Assembly (NCBI RefSeq): GCF_000954115.1
Contig: NZ_CP010797.1
Coordinates: 4,836,001 to 4,900,000, forward strand
Direction of reading: 5' to 3'
Source: Rhodococcus sp. B7740
Lineage (GTDB): Bacteria > Actinomycetota > Actinomycetes > Mycobacteriales > Mycobacteriaceae
DNA: 64,000 nucleotides
The notes beneath the pieces are model-generated. The model did no database searches. It was not told the DNA's origin and saw only the letters and a program-made list of their open reading frames with translations. Below, in pieces: positions 35,742 to 43,255 of this stretch. The first letter of the stretch is position 1, and the number at the start of each line of letters is the position of its first letter. Made by a program: the position numbers and the translations under genes.

Positions 35742-35747
35742 AGGCTA
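35742..35747 (-). promoter_or_regulatory. -10 element TAGCCT, leaderless-type promoter of menE
   Basis: TAGCCT on the minus strand, seven bases, then GTG at 35734. Confidence 0.45.
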
Positions 35748-35848
35748 GTCGCACGGCTCGATCGCGGACGGGAGCACCTACGGGGTCCGCGGTTGTCACC
35801 CGAGATCGAGTCGCTGTGGAACAGTGGAACATCGTGAAGGGATCGGGC

Positions 35849-37183
35849 ATGGACGACGCGGTGTGGGCAGCTCTGTCGTACTTCGATTCCGTCGATCCCG
35901 CGCTCGCCGCCGACGCGCGTCTGGGCTGGGACGGTCTGGTGGATGTGTCTCCGCCTGCGGGCCCGACGCAACATTCCGTACAGACCTATCTGTGGGTGTA
36001 TCTGCGTCACGCGGCCGAGGGGCCCGATCGCGCGGTCGACATCGCACATGCCCTCGGTGACCTGCTCGACCGGCTCGGACGCGTCGGATACGCGGAGATC
36101 GCCCGAAGCGCCGTCACCGAGGAGCTGGTGCGAGCACCCGACGACGCCGCGTGGTTGCAGCACTATCGCGCCGCCACCGAACAGTCGGGCATCGGTGCCG
36201 TCGATACCGAGCTCGTCACCTGGCAGGACGCCCCGACCGGTGTCGAGCGGGCCATCGTGGAAAAGATCGGTGAGACGCTGGAAGTGGCGACCATCGCCGG
36301 CGAGTTCGAGCCGTCGAAGCCCGGTGGGCGACCGCTCGGCACCAACGCTCTGGCCATGCGTCGACGCGGCGTCACCGATGCCGTGCTGACCTCCGATCGA
36401 GGCAAGGACGACTCCGAGGCAGTTCTGCTCGAACAGCTGCTCGACCACCGCATCGAGTTGTGGAGCAACTACAGCGCTCCGCGGGCCGAGCTGTATCTGG
36501 GGCTGCGCGAGGCTCTGCACGAGGCCGCCGAGCCGGTGTACGGGTGTGTGCGCAGGCTCGAGAGTTTCATCGGATGCATCGGGGACGGCGTCGCGTTGAC
36601 CGACGCCGGGTACCTGCCGGACGAGGTGGTGGCCGGCATCGCGAACACGGTGTTTCCTCCGGCCGAACGTCCGTTGTATGTCGGCCGCGAACTCGACACG
36701 GAGAAGGTACTGATCGTCCGACGCCTCCTGATGAGGGTGCGTCTGCTGCGTCGGTCCGCCGGGCGGTTGGTACCGACGGCCCGAACTCGGCAGCTCAGCT
36801 CCGACGGGCTGTGGCGCGTGCTCACCGCAGGCATCGTCGGCACCGAATATCACCCGGACACGATTGCCGCGGAGGTCGTTCTGGCTCGCATGATCGTCGG
36901 TCACGATGTCGCCGACGTGGAAGCGACGGCAGACGACCTGTCGCGTCTGCTGCGGGCCGAGGGGTGGACGCATTCCGGCGAGGAGCCTGCTGCCGAGCAT
37001 GCCGAGCCGCTCGCTCGGACCCTGGTCGCCGAGTTGAGCGCCCTGGGGGCGTTCGAGTTGCCGGAACCGGCTCACGCGTCGGGGCCGCAGCCGTCCGGCT
37101 CGGTCGCGACTGACGAAGGCAAGCGACTCGCCGCGGCGGTGCTGCGGCATCGGCTGCTCCATACGCGCTATCCGTCGTTGTGA
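35849..37183 (+). CDS. Hypothetical protein, 444 aa
   Basis: No family recognised. Starts at the ATG with GAAGGGA upstream; in-frame reading continues further 5' across menE without support. Soluble, acidic, mostly helical by composition; no signal peptide or membrane segment. Notable stretches are SVQTYLWVYLRHAAEGPDR, WQDAPTGVERAIVEKIGETLEVATIAGEF and RRLESFIGCIGDGVALTDAGYLPDEVV; the last resembles a winged-helix-like or adaptor segment, but this is weak. Divergent from menE, about 100 bases upstream of the EAL-domain gene, and may be co-transcribed with it. Confidence 0.75.
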   Translation: MDDAVWAALSYFDSVDPALAADARLGWDGLVDVSPPAGPTQHSVQTYLWVYLRHAAEGPDRAVDIAHALGDLLDRLGRVGYAEIARSAVTEELVRAPDDAAWLQHYRAATEQSGIGAVDTELVTWQDAPTGVERAIVEKIGETLEVATIAGEFEPSKPGGRPLGTNALAMRRRGVTDAVLTSDRGKDDSEAVLLEQLLDHRIELWSNYSAPRAELYLGLREALHEAAEPVYGCVRRLESFIGCIGDGVALTDAGYLPDEVVAGIANTVFPPAERPLYVGRELDTEKVLIVRRLLMRVRLLRRSAGRLVPTARTRQLSSDGLWRVLTAGIVGTEYHPDTIAAEVVLARMIVGHDVADVEATADDLSRLLRAEGWTHSGEEPAAEHAEPLARTLVAELSALGAFELPEPAHASGPQPSGSVATDEGKRLAAAVLRHRLLHTRYPSL

Positions 37184-37282
37184 CCGCTCTCGGATGGCCT
37201 ATCGGTCGAAACTGCAGATGTGGCCCGGTTAAGCTCACCTGGATCCGGTTCCAGAACGGGCCCGGCGGTTCGTTGCGAGGTG

Positions 37283-38572
37283 ATGCCGGTGGACGGTGAG
37301 GTCGCGGACACCGCGCGCTCTCGGTCTCGCCGGCAGAGCGACTCGGCTCGTCGATACCTCGATGTCGAGGCGACGACGCCCGCTCTGCGGTCGACGGTCG
37401 AATTCGCCGCACGCAGCGTCGGATTCGCCATCGCGCAGCTCAACGTGCTCGACGAAGACACTCAGTACACGCTGGTCAACGTCGGCGGACCGCCGGTGTC
37501 GACGGTCGTACGAGCCGACACCCTCTGCGACGACGTGGTGCGCTCCGGCGAACCCGCCGTCGTGGCGCACGGTCGCGTCCATGCCACCACCCGGCAGCGC
37601 GCCATCCTCGACGACAACGGCATCGCGTCCTACGCGTCGGTTCCGCTGCGCGGGCGCGAGGGCCTGGTGATCGGCACCCTCTGCCTGCTCGATCGCACGA
37701 CGCGCTCGCTCTCGGGTGAGCAGATGCGCGAACTCGAACAGTTCGCGTCGGTGCTGGAGGAACAACTCGACCTGCATCGCCGCGTCGGATCGGGCGTCAG
37801 CCGGCTCGGGAGCGACAACGACATCGCCGACTCCATCGCCGACGGCCACATCGTCCCCTGGTTCCAATCGATCGTGGATCTGCGGACCGAGAAGATCGTC
37901 GGCTTCGAGGCCTTGGCGCGTTGGCATCACCCCACTCGCGGGATGGTGGTGCCTGCGGACTTCGTGCCGTTCGCCGAAGCCAGTGAACTGATCATCGACG
38001 TCGACCTCAGTGTGCTCGCGCAGGCCGCGGTCGAAATGAAGAAGTGGCACGTCCATCGTCCGGACCTGCGGCTGACCGTCAACATCTCGGGACGCCACCT
38101 GGCCCATCCCGACGGGGTCAGTCAGTTGCAGCGCGCCATCGCGTCCTCCGGTGTGTCGCCGTCGTCGATCTCGCTCGAGCTCACCGAGACCACCGCCGTG
38201 ACGCCGGGGCCGTTGCTGCGCAGGCACATCGACGACGTGCATCGGCTCGGCTTCAGGGTGCTGCTCGACGATTTCGGTTCGGGCTGGTCCTCACTCGAAC
38301 GGCTGGTGACCCTTCAGCCCGACGGCATCAAGATCGACGGGCACCTGACGCGATTCGTCGACACCGTGGCCGGACGGGCGATGATCAGGTCGTTGGCCGG
38401 AGTGGCGAAGGATCTCGATCTGACGATGATCGTCGAGGGCATCGAGAGTCGCGAACAGGCCGACGCTGTGCTCGAACTCGGCTGCACTCTGGCTCAGGGG
38501 TATCTGTGGTCGAGGCCGCAGTCGGCAACGGCGGTGCTGCGCGCGACCGCCGACGACGCGTCGACGGGCTAG
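37283..38572 (+). CDS. GAF-EAL protein, probable c-di-GMP phosphodiesterase
   Basis: 429 aa from the ATG at 37283. A GAF domain spans about 15-165 (FAARSVGFAIAQLNVLDEDTQYTLVNVGG; SYASVPLRGREGLVIGTLCLLD). The EAL domain follows with the catalytic set present: FEALARW (Glu209), VNISGRHL, LELTETTA, LLDDFGSGWSSL, IKIDG, IVEGIE and AQGYLW. It should hydrolyse c-di-GMP to pGpG under control of a ligand or redox state sensed by GAF. Converges on a VOC gene beyond which lies a GGDEF gene. Confidence 0.9.
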   Translation: MPVDGEVADTARSRSRRQSDSARRYLDVEATTPALRSTVEFAARSVGFAIAQLNVLDEDTQYTLVNVGGPPVSTVVRADTLCDDVVRSGEPAVVAHGRVHATTRQRAILDDNGIASYASVPLRGREGLVIGTLCLLDRTTRSLSGEQMRELEQFASVLEEQLDLHRRVGSGVSRLGSDNDIADSIADGHIVPWFQSIVDLRTEKIVGFEALARWHHPTRGMVVPADFVPFAEASELIIDVDLSVLAQAAVEMKKWHVHRPDLRLTVNISGRHLAHPDGVSQLQRAIASSGVSPSSISLELTETTAVTPGPLLRRHIDDVHRLGFRVLLDDFGSGWSSLERLVTLQPDGIKIDGHLTRFVDTVAGRAMIRSLAGVAKDLDLTMIVEGIESREQADAVLELGCTLAQGYLWSRPQSATAVLRATADDASTG

Positions 38573-38949
38573 CGGTTGTCCTTTCGCAGCGGATGATCCT
38601 GCGGGATCTGCACCAGCACGATGGGAATCGCGTCCGGATCCTCGATCCACATCTCGATCAGGCCCCACGGCTCGGTGCGTGCCTCACGCACGATCTCGAT
38701 CCCGGCGGCCGTCAATTCCTCTGTAGCAGAGGCGATATCGCGTACCTGCAACCACAGCGCGCCGGAGAACGAACCCGATTCGTCGCCGCGATGATGCGCA
38801 GCGATCTCGAGCAGACCCTGACCCGCGAAGAACACCGTTCCGCCGGGGTATTCGCGACATACTGCCAACGACAGACCGTCACGGTAGAACGCGAGTGTCC
38901 TCTCGTAGTCGACGGGTCGCAGAATTGTCCGAGAAGCGAGGATGTCCAC
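38569..38949 (-). CDS. VOC superfamily (glyoxalase/bleomycin resistance-like) protein
   Basis: 126 aa, one pair of beta-alpha-beta-beta-beta units: ILRPVDYERTLAFYRDGLSLAV at the N-terminus and GALWLQVRDIASATEELTAAGIEI then LIEMWIEDPDAIPIVLVQIP in the second half. Metal-ligand candidates include the final Glu/Asp cluster and an early His/Arg site. Substrate unknown. In M. tuberculosis a glyoxalase-type gene (Rv0546c) also sits near menB, from memory. GTG start; last gene of the probable menB-GGDEF-VOC run. Confidence 0.8.
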   Translation of the reverse strand: MDILASRTILRPVDYERTLAFYRDGLSLAVCREYPGGTVFFAGQGLLEIAAHHRGDESGSFSGALWLQVRDIASATEELTAAGIEIVREARTEPWGLIEMWIEDPDAIPIVLVQIPQDHPLRKDNR

Positions 38950-38997
38950 CCCGCATGGATACCACGGTCACCCGAGGTGGTTCCGCAGGCTCCACTC

Positions 38998-40119
38998 TCA
39001 CAGTTCGGTCGTCGCGATTCGGTTACCGCCGGCAGCCTTCGCCTCGTACATCATCGAATCCGCCATCCGCGTTGCCCGTGTCACGACTTCGATGTTCTGA
39101 TCCCACACCGGTGAACCCGCGTGCACGATCGCAGCCCCCACGCTGACCGTCACCGCAATCGGATCCTCGGGATCGCGCAGTGCTCGGCGCACCCCGTGGA
39201 CCAGCGCGTCGATGTGGAGGCGGGACGTCGAGACGACGGCGAGGTACTCCTCCCCGCCGGTGCGTGCGACCACACCGTATTCGCCCAGATGTGCGCGTAG
39301 ACGTTGGGCGACGCGCAGGATGACCGCGTCGCCTTCCTCGTGCCCGTACAGATCGTTCACCGATTTGAACCGGTCGATGTCGATCATCACTGCCGCCGAG
39401 CACTGATCCTTCTCTCGGCCGCGTGGCCACACATCGTCGATGGCAGCGTCGAGACCGCGACGATTGGCCAGGCCGGTCAACGGATCGAGCAACGAACGAC
39501 GCGCATCGTCGGTCAGGATGGTGATCAACAGATGCGAGACGAGCGGAACTGCGGCGATCGTGAGCAGCACGACGTTCGTCCGGAAGATCAGTGATGCGAT
39601 GTCCACCTCCCCGCGGGAGTACGTCGCTGCGGCGGCAACGAGAGTGCATGTCACCGCGAACACCAGGTGCGCCAGCAGCCAGCGGGGGCTGAGGCAGAAC
39701 GTGCAGAACGTTCCGATCACGGCGAACAGCGTGCACGTCAGCAGGGCGTCCGTGAGCGGGTTGATCCACAGCGTCGACGCCGTCCCCAGATCGGCGAAGA
39801 CCGCAAAGGCCACCACCCCGAGCCGGCCGGGAAACGGTCTGGTGATCCAGGCCGCGCTGACGGCCACGACCATGACGATCAGAGCCGATTTCCAGGCGAT
39901 GGCGAGCGGGCTGCGTGTGGTGTCCTCGGCGAACAACGACACCACCGCCAGCACACCGAAATTGAGCGTCAGGCATGCCAACACCCACCGGATGATTCTT
40001 CCGGCGGGCCGGGAGTTCTGGAAGTCCGCCATCCAGCGATAGTCGTAGGGCTGGGTGAACCAGTCTCGCAGAGCGCCCGCAGCACTGTGGTGGTTTCGGC
40101 GGTTCGACGTCGAAATCAC
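38998..40119 (-). CDS. Membrane GGDEF protein, probable diguanylate cyclase
   Basis: 373 aa. About six membrane helices (residues 40-205) without a named sensor domain, then GGDEF from about 208: DPLTGLANRRGLDAAI, VMIDIDRFKSVNDLYGHEEGDAVI and the active loop RTGGEEYLAV at 288-292, a conservative form of GGEEF with Tyr in the last place. No RxxD inhibitory site precedes it, so product inhibition by the usual route is not expected. The GTG lies seven bases after the menB stop on the same strand, suggesting co-expression with menB. Confidence 0.88.
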   Translation of the reverse strand: MISTSNRRNHHSAAGALRDWFTQPYDYRWMADFQNSRPAGRIIRWVLACLTLNFGVLAVVSLFAEDTTRSPLAIAWKSALIVMVVAVSAAWITRPFPGRLGVVAFAVFADLGTASTLWINPLTDALLTCTLFAVIGTFCTFCLSPRWLLAHLVFAVTCTLVAAAATYSRGEVDIASLIFRTNVVLLTIAAVPLVSHLLITILTDDARRSLLDPLTGLANRRGLDAAIDDVWPRGREKDQCSAAVMIDIDRFKSVNDLYGHEEGDAVILRVAQRLRAHLGEYGVVARTGGEEYLAVVSTSRLHIDALVHGVRRALRDPEDPIAVTVSVGAAIVHAGSPVWDQNIEVVTRATRMADSMMYEAKAAGGNRIATTEL

Positions 40120-40126
40120 CGGTAGG

Positions 40127-41020
40127 TCAGAAGTATCGGGGGAACGGCGACCAGTCGGGCTCGCGCTTGTCGAGGAACGCGTCGCGACCCTCCACGGCCT
40201 CGTCGGTCATGTAGGCCAGGCGGGTGGCTTCACCGGCGAACAGTTGCTGACCCACCAGGCCGTCGTCCTGCAGGTTGAAAGCGTACTTCAGCATTCGTTG
40301 TGCCTGAGGTGATTTCGCGTTGATCTTGGCAGCCCACTCGATCGCGGTGTTCTCGAGCTCGTCGTGATCGACCACCTTGTTCACTGCGCCCATCCGGTGC
40401 ATCTCCTCGGCCGAGTACGTCTCGCCGAGAAAGAATATCTCGCGGGCGAACTTCTGACCGACCATCTTCGCCAGATACGCACTGCCGTAACCACCGTCGA
40501 AGCTGCCGACATCGGCATCGGTCTGCTTGAACCGGGCATGCTCGCGGCTCGCGAGAGTCAGATCGCACACCACGTGCAGGCTGTGCCCGCCTCCTGCCGC
40601 CCAGCCGTTGACCAAGCAGATGACCACCTTGGGCATGAAGCGAATGAGGCGCTGCACCTCCAGGATGTGCAGGCGTCCGGCGCGGGCCTTGTCGACGGTG
40701 TCGGCCGTCTCCCCGTCGGCGTACTGGTAACCACTGCGACCGCGAATGCGCTGATCGCCACCGGAGCAGAACGCCCAGCCGCCGTCCTTGCTGCTCGGAC
40801 CGTTGCCGGTGAGCAGCACCGTTCCCACGTCGGAGCTCACCCGTGCATGCTCGAGGGCGCGGTAGAGCTCGTCCACGGTGTGCGGCCGGAAAGCGTTGCG
40901 AATGTCGGGCCGATCGAACGCAACTCGCACGGTCGCGTCGGACACGTGGCGGTGATACGTGATGTCGGTCAGGTCTTCGAAGCCGGGAACGGGACGCCAC
41001 AGTGCGGGAGTGAAGGTCAC
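40127..41020 (-). CDS. menB: 1,4-dihydroxy-2-naphthoyl-CoA synthase
   Basis: 297 aa crotonase-family enzyme closing the second ring of DHNA-CoA. NAFRPHTVDELYRALEHAR, GNGPSSKDGGWAFCSGGDQRIRG, VNGWAAGGGHSLHVVCDLTLASR, FKQTDADVGSFDGGYGSAYLA and the C-terminal PDWSPFPRYF are all diagnostic for MenB. GTG start seven bases after TAAGCT. Divergent from the hotdog thioesterase and menC. Confidence 0.97.
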   Translation of the reverse strand: MTFTPALWRPVPGFEDLTDITYHRHVSDATVRVAFDRPDIRNAFRPHTVDELYRALEHARVSSDVGTVLLTGNGPSSKDGGWAFCSGGDQRIRGRSGYQYADGETADTVDKARAGRLHILEVQRLIRFMPKVVICLVNGWAAGGGHSLHVVCDLTLASREHARFKQTDADVGSFDGGYGSAYLAKMVGQKFAREIFFLGETYSAEEMHRMGAVNKVVDHDELENTAIEWAAKINAKSPQAQRMLKYAFNLQDDGLVGQQLFAGEATRLAYMTDEAVEGRDAFLDKREPDWSPFPRYF

Positions 41021-41027
41021 GGGCGCC

Positions 41028-41033
41028 AGCTTA
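41028..41033 (-). promoter_or_regulatory. -10 element TAAGCT, leaderless-type promoter of menB
   Basis: TAAGCT on the minus strand, seven bases, then GTG at 41020. It lies in a 67-base divergent region shared with the thioesterase promoter at 41076-41081, so the two -35 regions overlap. Confidence 0.45.
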
Positions 41034-41075
41034 ACGGTGGCCGGGGTTGGCTCCGTGCCGAACGGTCGGTGCAGC

Positions 41076-41081
41076 TAGCGT
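41076..41081 (+). promoter_or_regulatory. -10 element TAGCGT, leaderless-type promoter of the thioesterase-menC pair
   Basis: TAGCGT ends six bases before the ATG at 41088. Confidence 0.45.
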
Positions 41082-41087
41082 GCAGTC

Positions 41088-41732
41088 ATGACCGACCCGA
41101 TCGAGCTCGACCGAGATTCCGACCCCGAATACGACCACCACGGGGGCTTCCCGCGTTTCGTGCCGGCGAAGGTGGGCCCGGAGTACGGGCAGCTGCTCGA
41201 GGCGCTGCGCACGGTGCAGGACCTCGCGGTGTCCACCTCGTTGCCTGCCGACGTGACCGAGGCGGCAGCGGACAAGGCCAGGGAACTGATCGAGCTGTTG
41301 AGCCCGCACGTGGTGGCCGAGGGGCGTCAGACCGCCGGACGAGTTCCTCGGCTGCCCGGTCGCGGTTCGCTGCTGTTGCTGCCGTGGATCATCGAGAAGA
41401 TCGACGCCGAGGGCGTGCGCAGCAGAGGCATGTTCCGTCGTTTCCACCTCGGTGGCAACTCCGCCGCGCACGGCGGCACTTTGCCGCTGCTGTTCGACGA
41501 CCTCTTCGGCCTGATCCAGCACGCCTACGGCAGGCCCATCAGCCGGACGGCGTACCTGCACATCAACTACCGCAAGGTGACGCCGCTGAACACCGAGCTG
41601 GTCGTCGAGGGCGCGGTGGATCGGGTCGAGGGGCGCAAGACGTTCATCAACGCTCGGCTCACCGATCTCGACGGCACCCTGTTGGCCGACTGTGAGGCGT
41701 TGATGGTGCAGTTGCTCCCGGGGCAGCAATGA
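41088..41732 (+). CDS. PaaI-type hotdog-fold thioesterase, candidate DHNA-CoA thioesterase
   Basis: 214 aa. The C-terminal 120 residues form a hotdog domain: FRRFHLGGNSAAHGGTLPLLFDDLFGLIQHAYG (central helix and active-site HGG loop) followed by TAYLHINYRKVTPLNTELVVEGAVDRVEGRKTFINARLTD. The N-terminal 90 residues are helical. ATGA overlap with menC and a shared divergent promoter with menB place it in menaquinone synthesis, where hydrolysis of DHNA-CoA by a MenI-type hotdog enzyme is needed. That assignment is inference. Confidence 0.85.
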   Translation: MTDPIELDRDSDPEYDHHGGFPRFVPAKVGPEYGQLLEALRTVQDLAVSTSLPADVTEAAADKARELIELLSPHVVAEGRQTAGRVPRLPGRGSLLLLPWIIEKIDAEGVRSRGMFRRFHLGGNSAAHGGTLPLLFDDLFGLIQHAYGRPISRTAYLHINYRKVTPLNTELVVEGAVDRVEGRKTFINARLTDLDGTLLADCEALMVQLLPGQQ

Positions 41733-42700
41733 TCCCCTCGATCGACGACGTTCTGGACGGCGCGCATGTGCTCTCGATGCCCATGCGGACCAAGTTCCGC
41801 GGCATCACCACCCGCGAGGTGATGCTCGTTCGTGGGCCGGCCGGGTGGGGTGAATTCTCACCGTTCCCCGAATACGACGACGTCGAGTCGGCACCCTGGT
41901 TGGCGTCGGCGATCGAGGCAGCGTGGGACGGCCCGCCGAGCCCACTGCGTCGACGCATCCCGGTGAATGTGACGGTCCCCGCCGTGGCGGCCTCGGAGGT
42001 GGCGTCGGTGCTGAGCCGATCTCCCGGGGCCGAGACCGCCAAGGTGAAGGTGGCCGAGAAAGGGCAGACGCTCGCCGACGACGTCGCCCGGGTGCGCGCG
42101 GTGCGCGAGCTGGTCCCGCGGGTTCGCGTCGACGCCAACGGAGGCTGGACCGTCGACGAGGCGGTAGCGGCGCTGACGGCCCTGACCGCCGACGGTCCGC
42201 TCGAGTACGCCGAGCAGCCGTGCGCCACCGTTGCCGAACTCGTCGAACTTCGTCGCCGGGCTCCGGGAGTTCGCGTGGCAGCGGACGAGAGCATTCGCCG
42301 AGCCGAGGATCCGATGAAGGTCGTCCGGGCAGGCGGAGCCGACATCGCGGTGCTCAAGGTCGCCCCGCTCGGTGGGATGCGCGCGGTGCTCGAGCTGGCC
42401 GGCGAGCTGGGGGAGTACGGCGTTCCGGTGGTGGTGTCGAGTGCTCTGGATTCGGCGGTGGGAATCTCGGCCGGTCTGGCCGCTGCCGCGGCGTTGCCGC
42501 ACCTCGAATTCGCCTGCGGTCTGGGAACGGGCGCACTGTTCGTTCGAGACGTCGCACCTGCGCCGGAGGTGGTCGACGGAACGTACCCCGTCGGCAGCCT
42601 CGAACCCGACGCCCAGGCGCTGATCGACCTCGATGCCGATGCCGATCGCACGCAGTGGTGGATCGAGCGAGTTCGGCGTTGCCACGCCCTTCTGCGGTAG
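41729..42700 (+). CDS. menC: o-Succinylbenzoate synthase
   Basis: 323 aa enolase-superfamily enzyme dehydrating SHCHC to o-succinylbenzoate. The KxK base pair is in AKVKVAEKG (Lys105, Lys107); metal ligands are in VRVDANGGW, LEYAEQPC and VAADESI; the opposite lysine is in AVLKVAPLGGM. Begins in an ATGA overlap with the thioesterase gene. Confidence 0.95.
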   Translation: MIPSIDDVLDGAHVLSMPMRTKFRGITTREVMLVRGPAGWGEFSPFPEYDDVESAPWLASAIEAAWDGPPSPLRRRIPVNVTVPAVAASEVASVLSRSPGAETAKVKVAEKGQTLADDVARVRAVRELVPRVRVDANGGWTVDEAVAALTALTADGPLEYAEQPCATVAELVELRRRAPGVRVAADESIRRAEDPMKVVRAGGADIAVLKVAPLGGMRAVLELAGELGEYGVPVVVSSALDSAVGISAGLAAAAALPHLEFACGLGTGALFVRDVAPAPEVVDGTYPVGSLEPDAQALIDLDADADRTQWWIERVRRCHALLR

Positions 42701-42753
42701 TGTTGCGGCCGGTCCGCGACGGGGCCGCTGACACATCTGGGAGGAAGTTCGAA

Positions 42754-43197
42754 GTGGTTGCTGCACTCAAGGATTCGCTGCTCGACGAGTCGAAGGCCGA
42801 CGCTCTGCGCGTCGACGTTCTGGCTCTGATCGATGCCGAGGTCGCGGACAAGAAGGGCGCGAGTGGCCTCGCGGTCAAGGGGGGATACGGCGCAGTGAAG
42901 AAGGTCGGGCCGTCGTACATCGACAGCGCGGTCTCGGCTCTGTGGCCCGATTTCGTCGACAAGCTCGACCCGTTCTGGCAGTCGTACAACGCTGCCCCGC
43001 AGGGCACGTTCGGTGACTATCTCGTCGCCAACGGCGACGCCGCATCGGACGCGCTGCTCTCGGTCACCGATGCACGCATCGAGGAGACCGACAAGTCCGT
43101 CGTCAAGAAGTTCTACGGCAGCCTGCGTGGCTCGGCGAAGAAGAACGTCATCGAGGCACTGCCTCGCGTGGGTGACCTGGTCGCCAAGCACGCGTAG
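42754..43197 (+). CDS. Conserved hypothetical actinobacterial protein, 147 aa
   Basis: GTG start with GGAGGA upstream. Soluble, mainly helical: LKDSLLDESKADALRVDVLALIDAEVADKKGASGLAVKGGYGAVKKVGPSYIDSAV and a basic C-terminal KKFYGSLRGSAKKNVIEALPRVGDLVAKHA. I recall a mycobacterial and rhodococcal family like this (perhaps DUF6918, unverified). Function unknown. Ends next to a large hairpin shared with the convergent DUF2252 gene. Confidence 0.8.
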   Translation: MVAALKDSLLDESKADALRVDVLALIDAEVADKKGASGLAVKGGYGAVKKVGPSYIDSAVSALWPDFVDKLDPFWQSYNAAPQGTFGDYLVANGDAASDALLSVTDARIEETDKSVVKKFYGSLRGSAKKNVIEALPRVGDLVAKHA

Positions 43198-43207
43198 TGC
43201 GCTCCGC

Positions 43208-43255
43208 GCAGTGGCGTGGTTATGTGCCCCCCACGGCACTCAACCACGCCACTGC
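43208..43255. terminator. Long hairpin between convergent genes
   Basis: GCAGTGGCGTGGTT (43208-43221) pairs perfectly with AACCACGCCACTGC (43242-43255). Inside, GTGCC and GGCAC add a second stem around a six-base loop. It spans the gap between the hypothetical gene and the last codons of the DUF2252 gene, so it can act on both strands. Confidence 0.6.
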
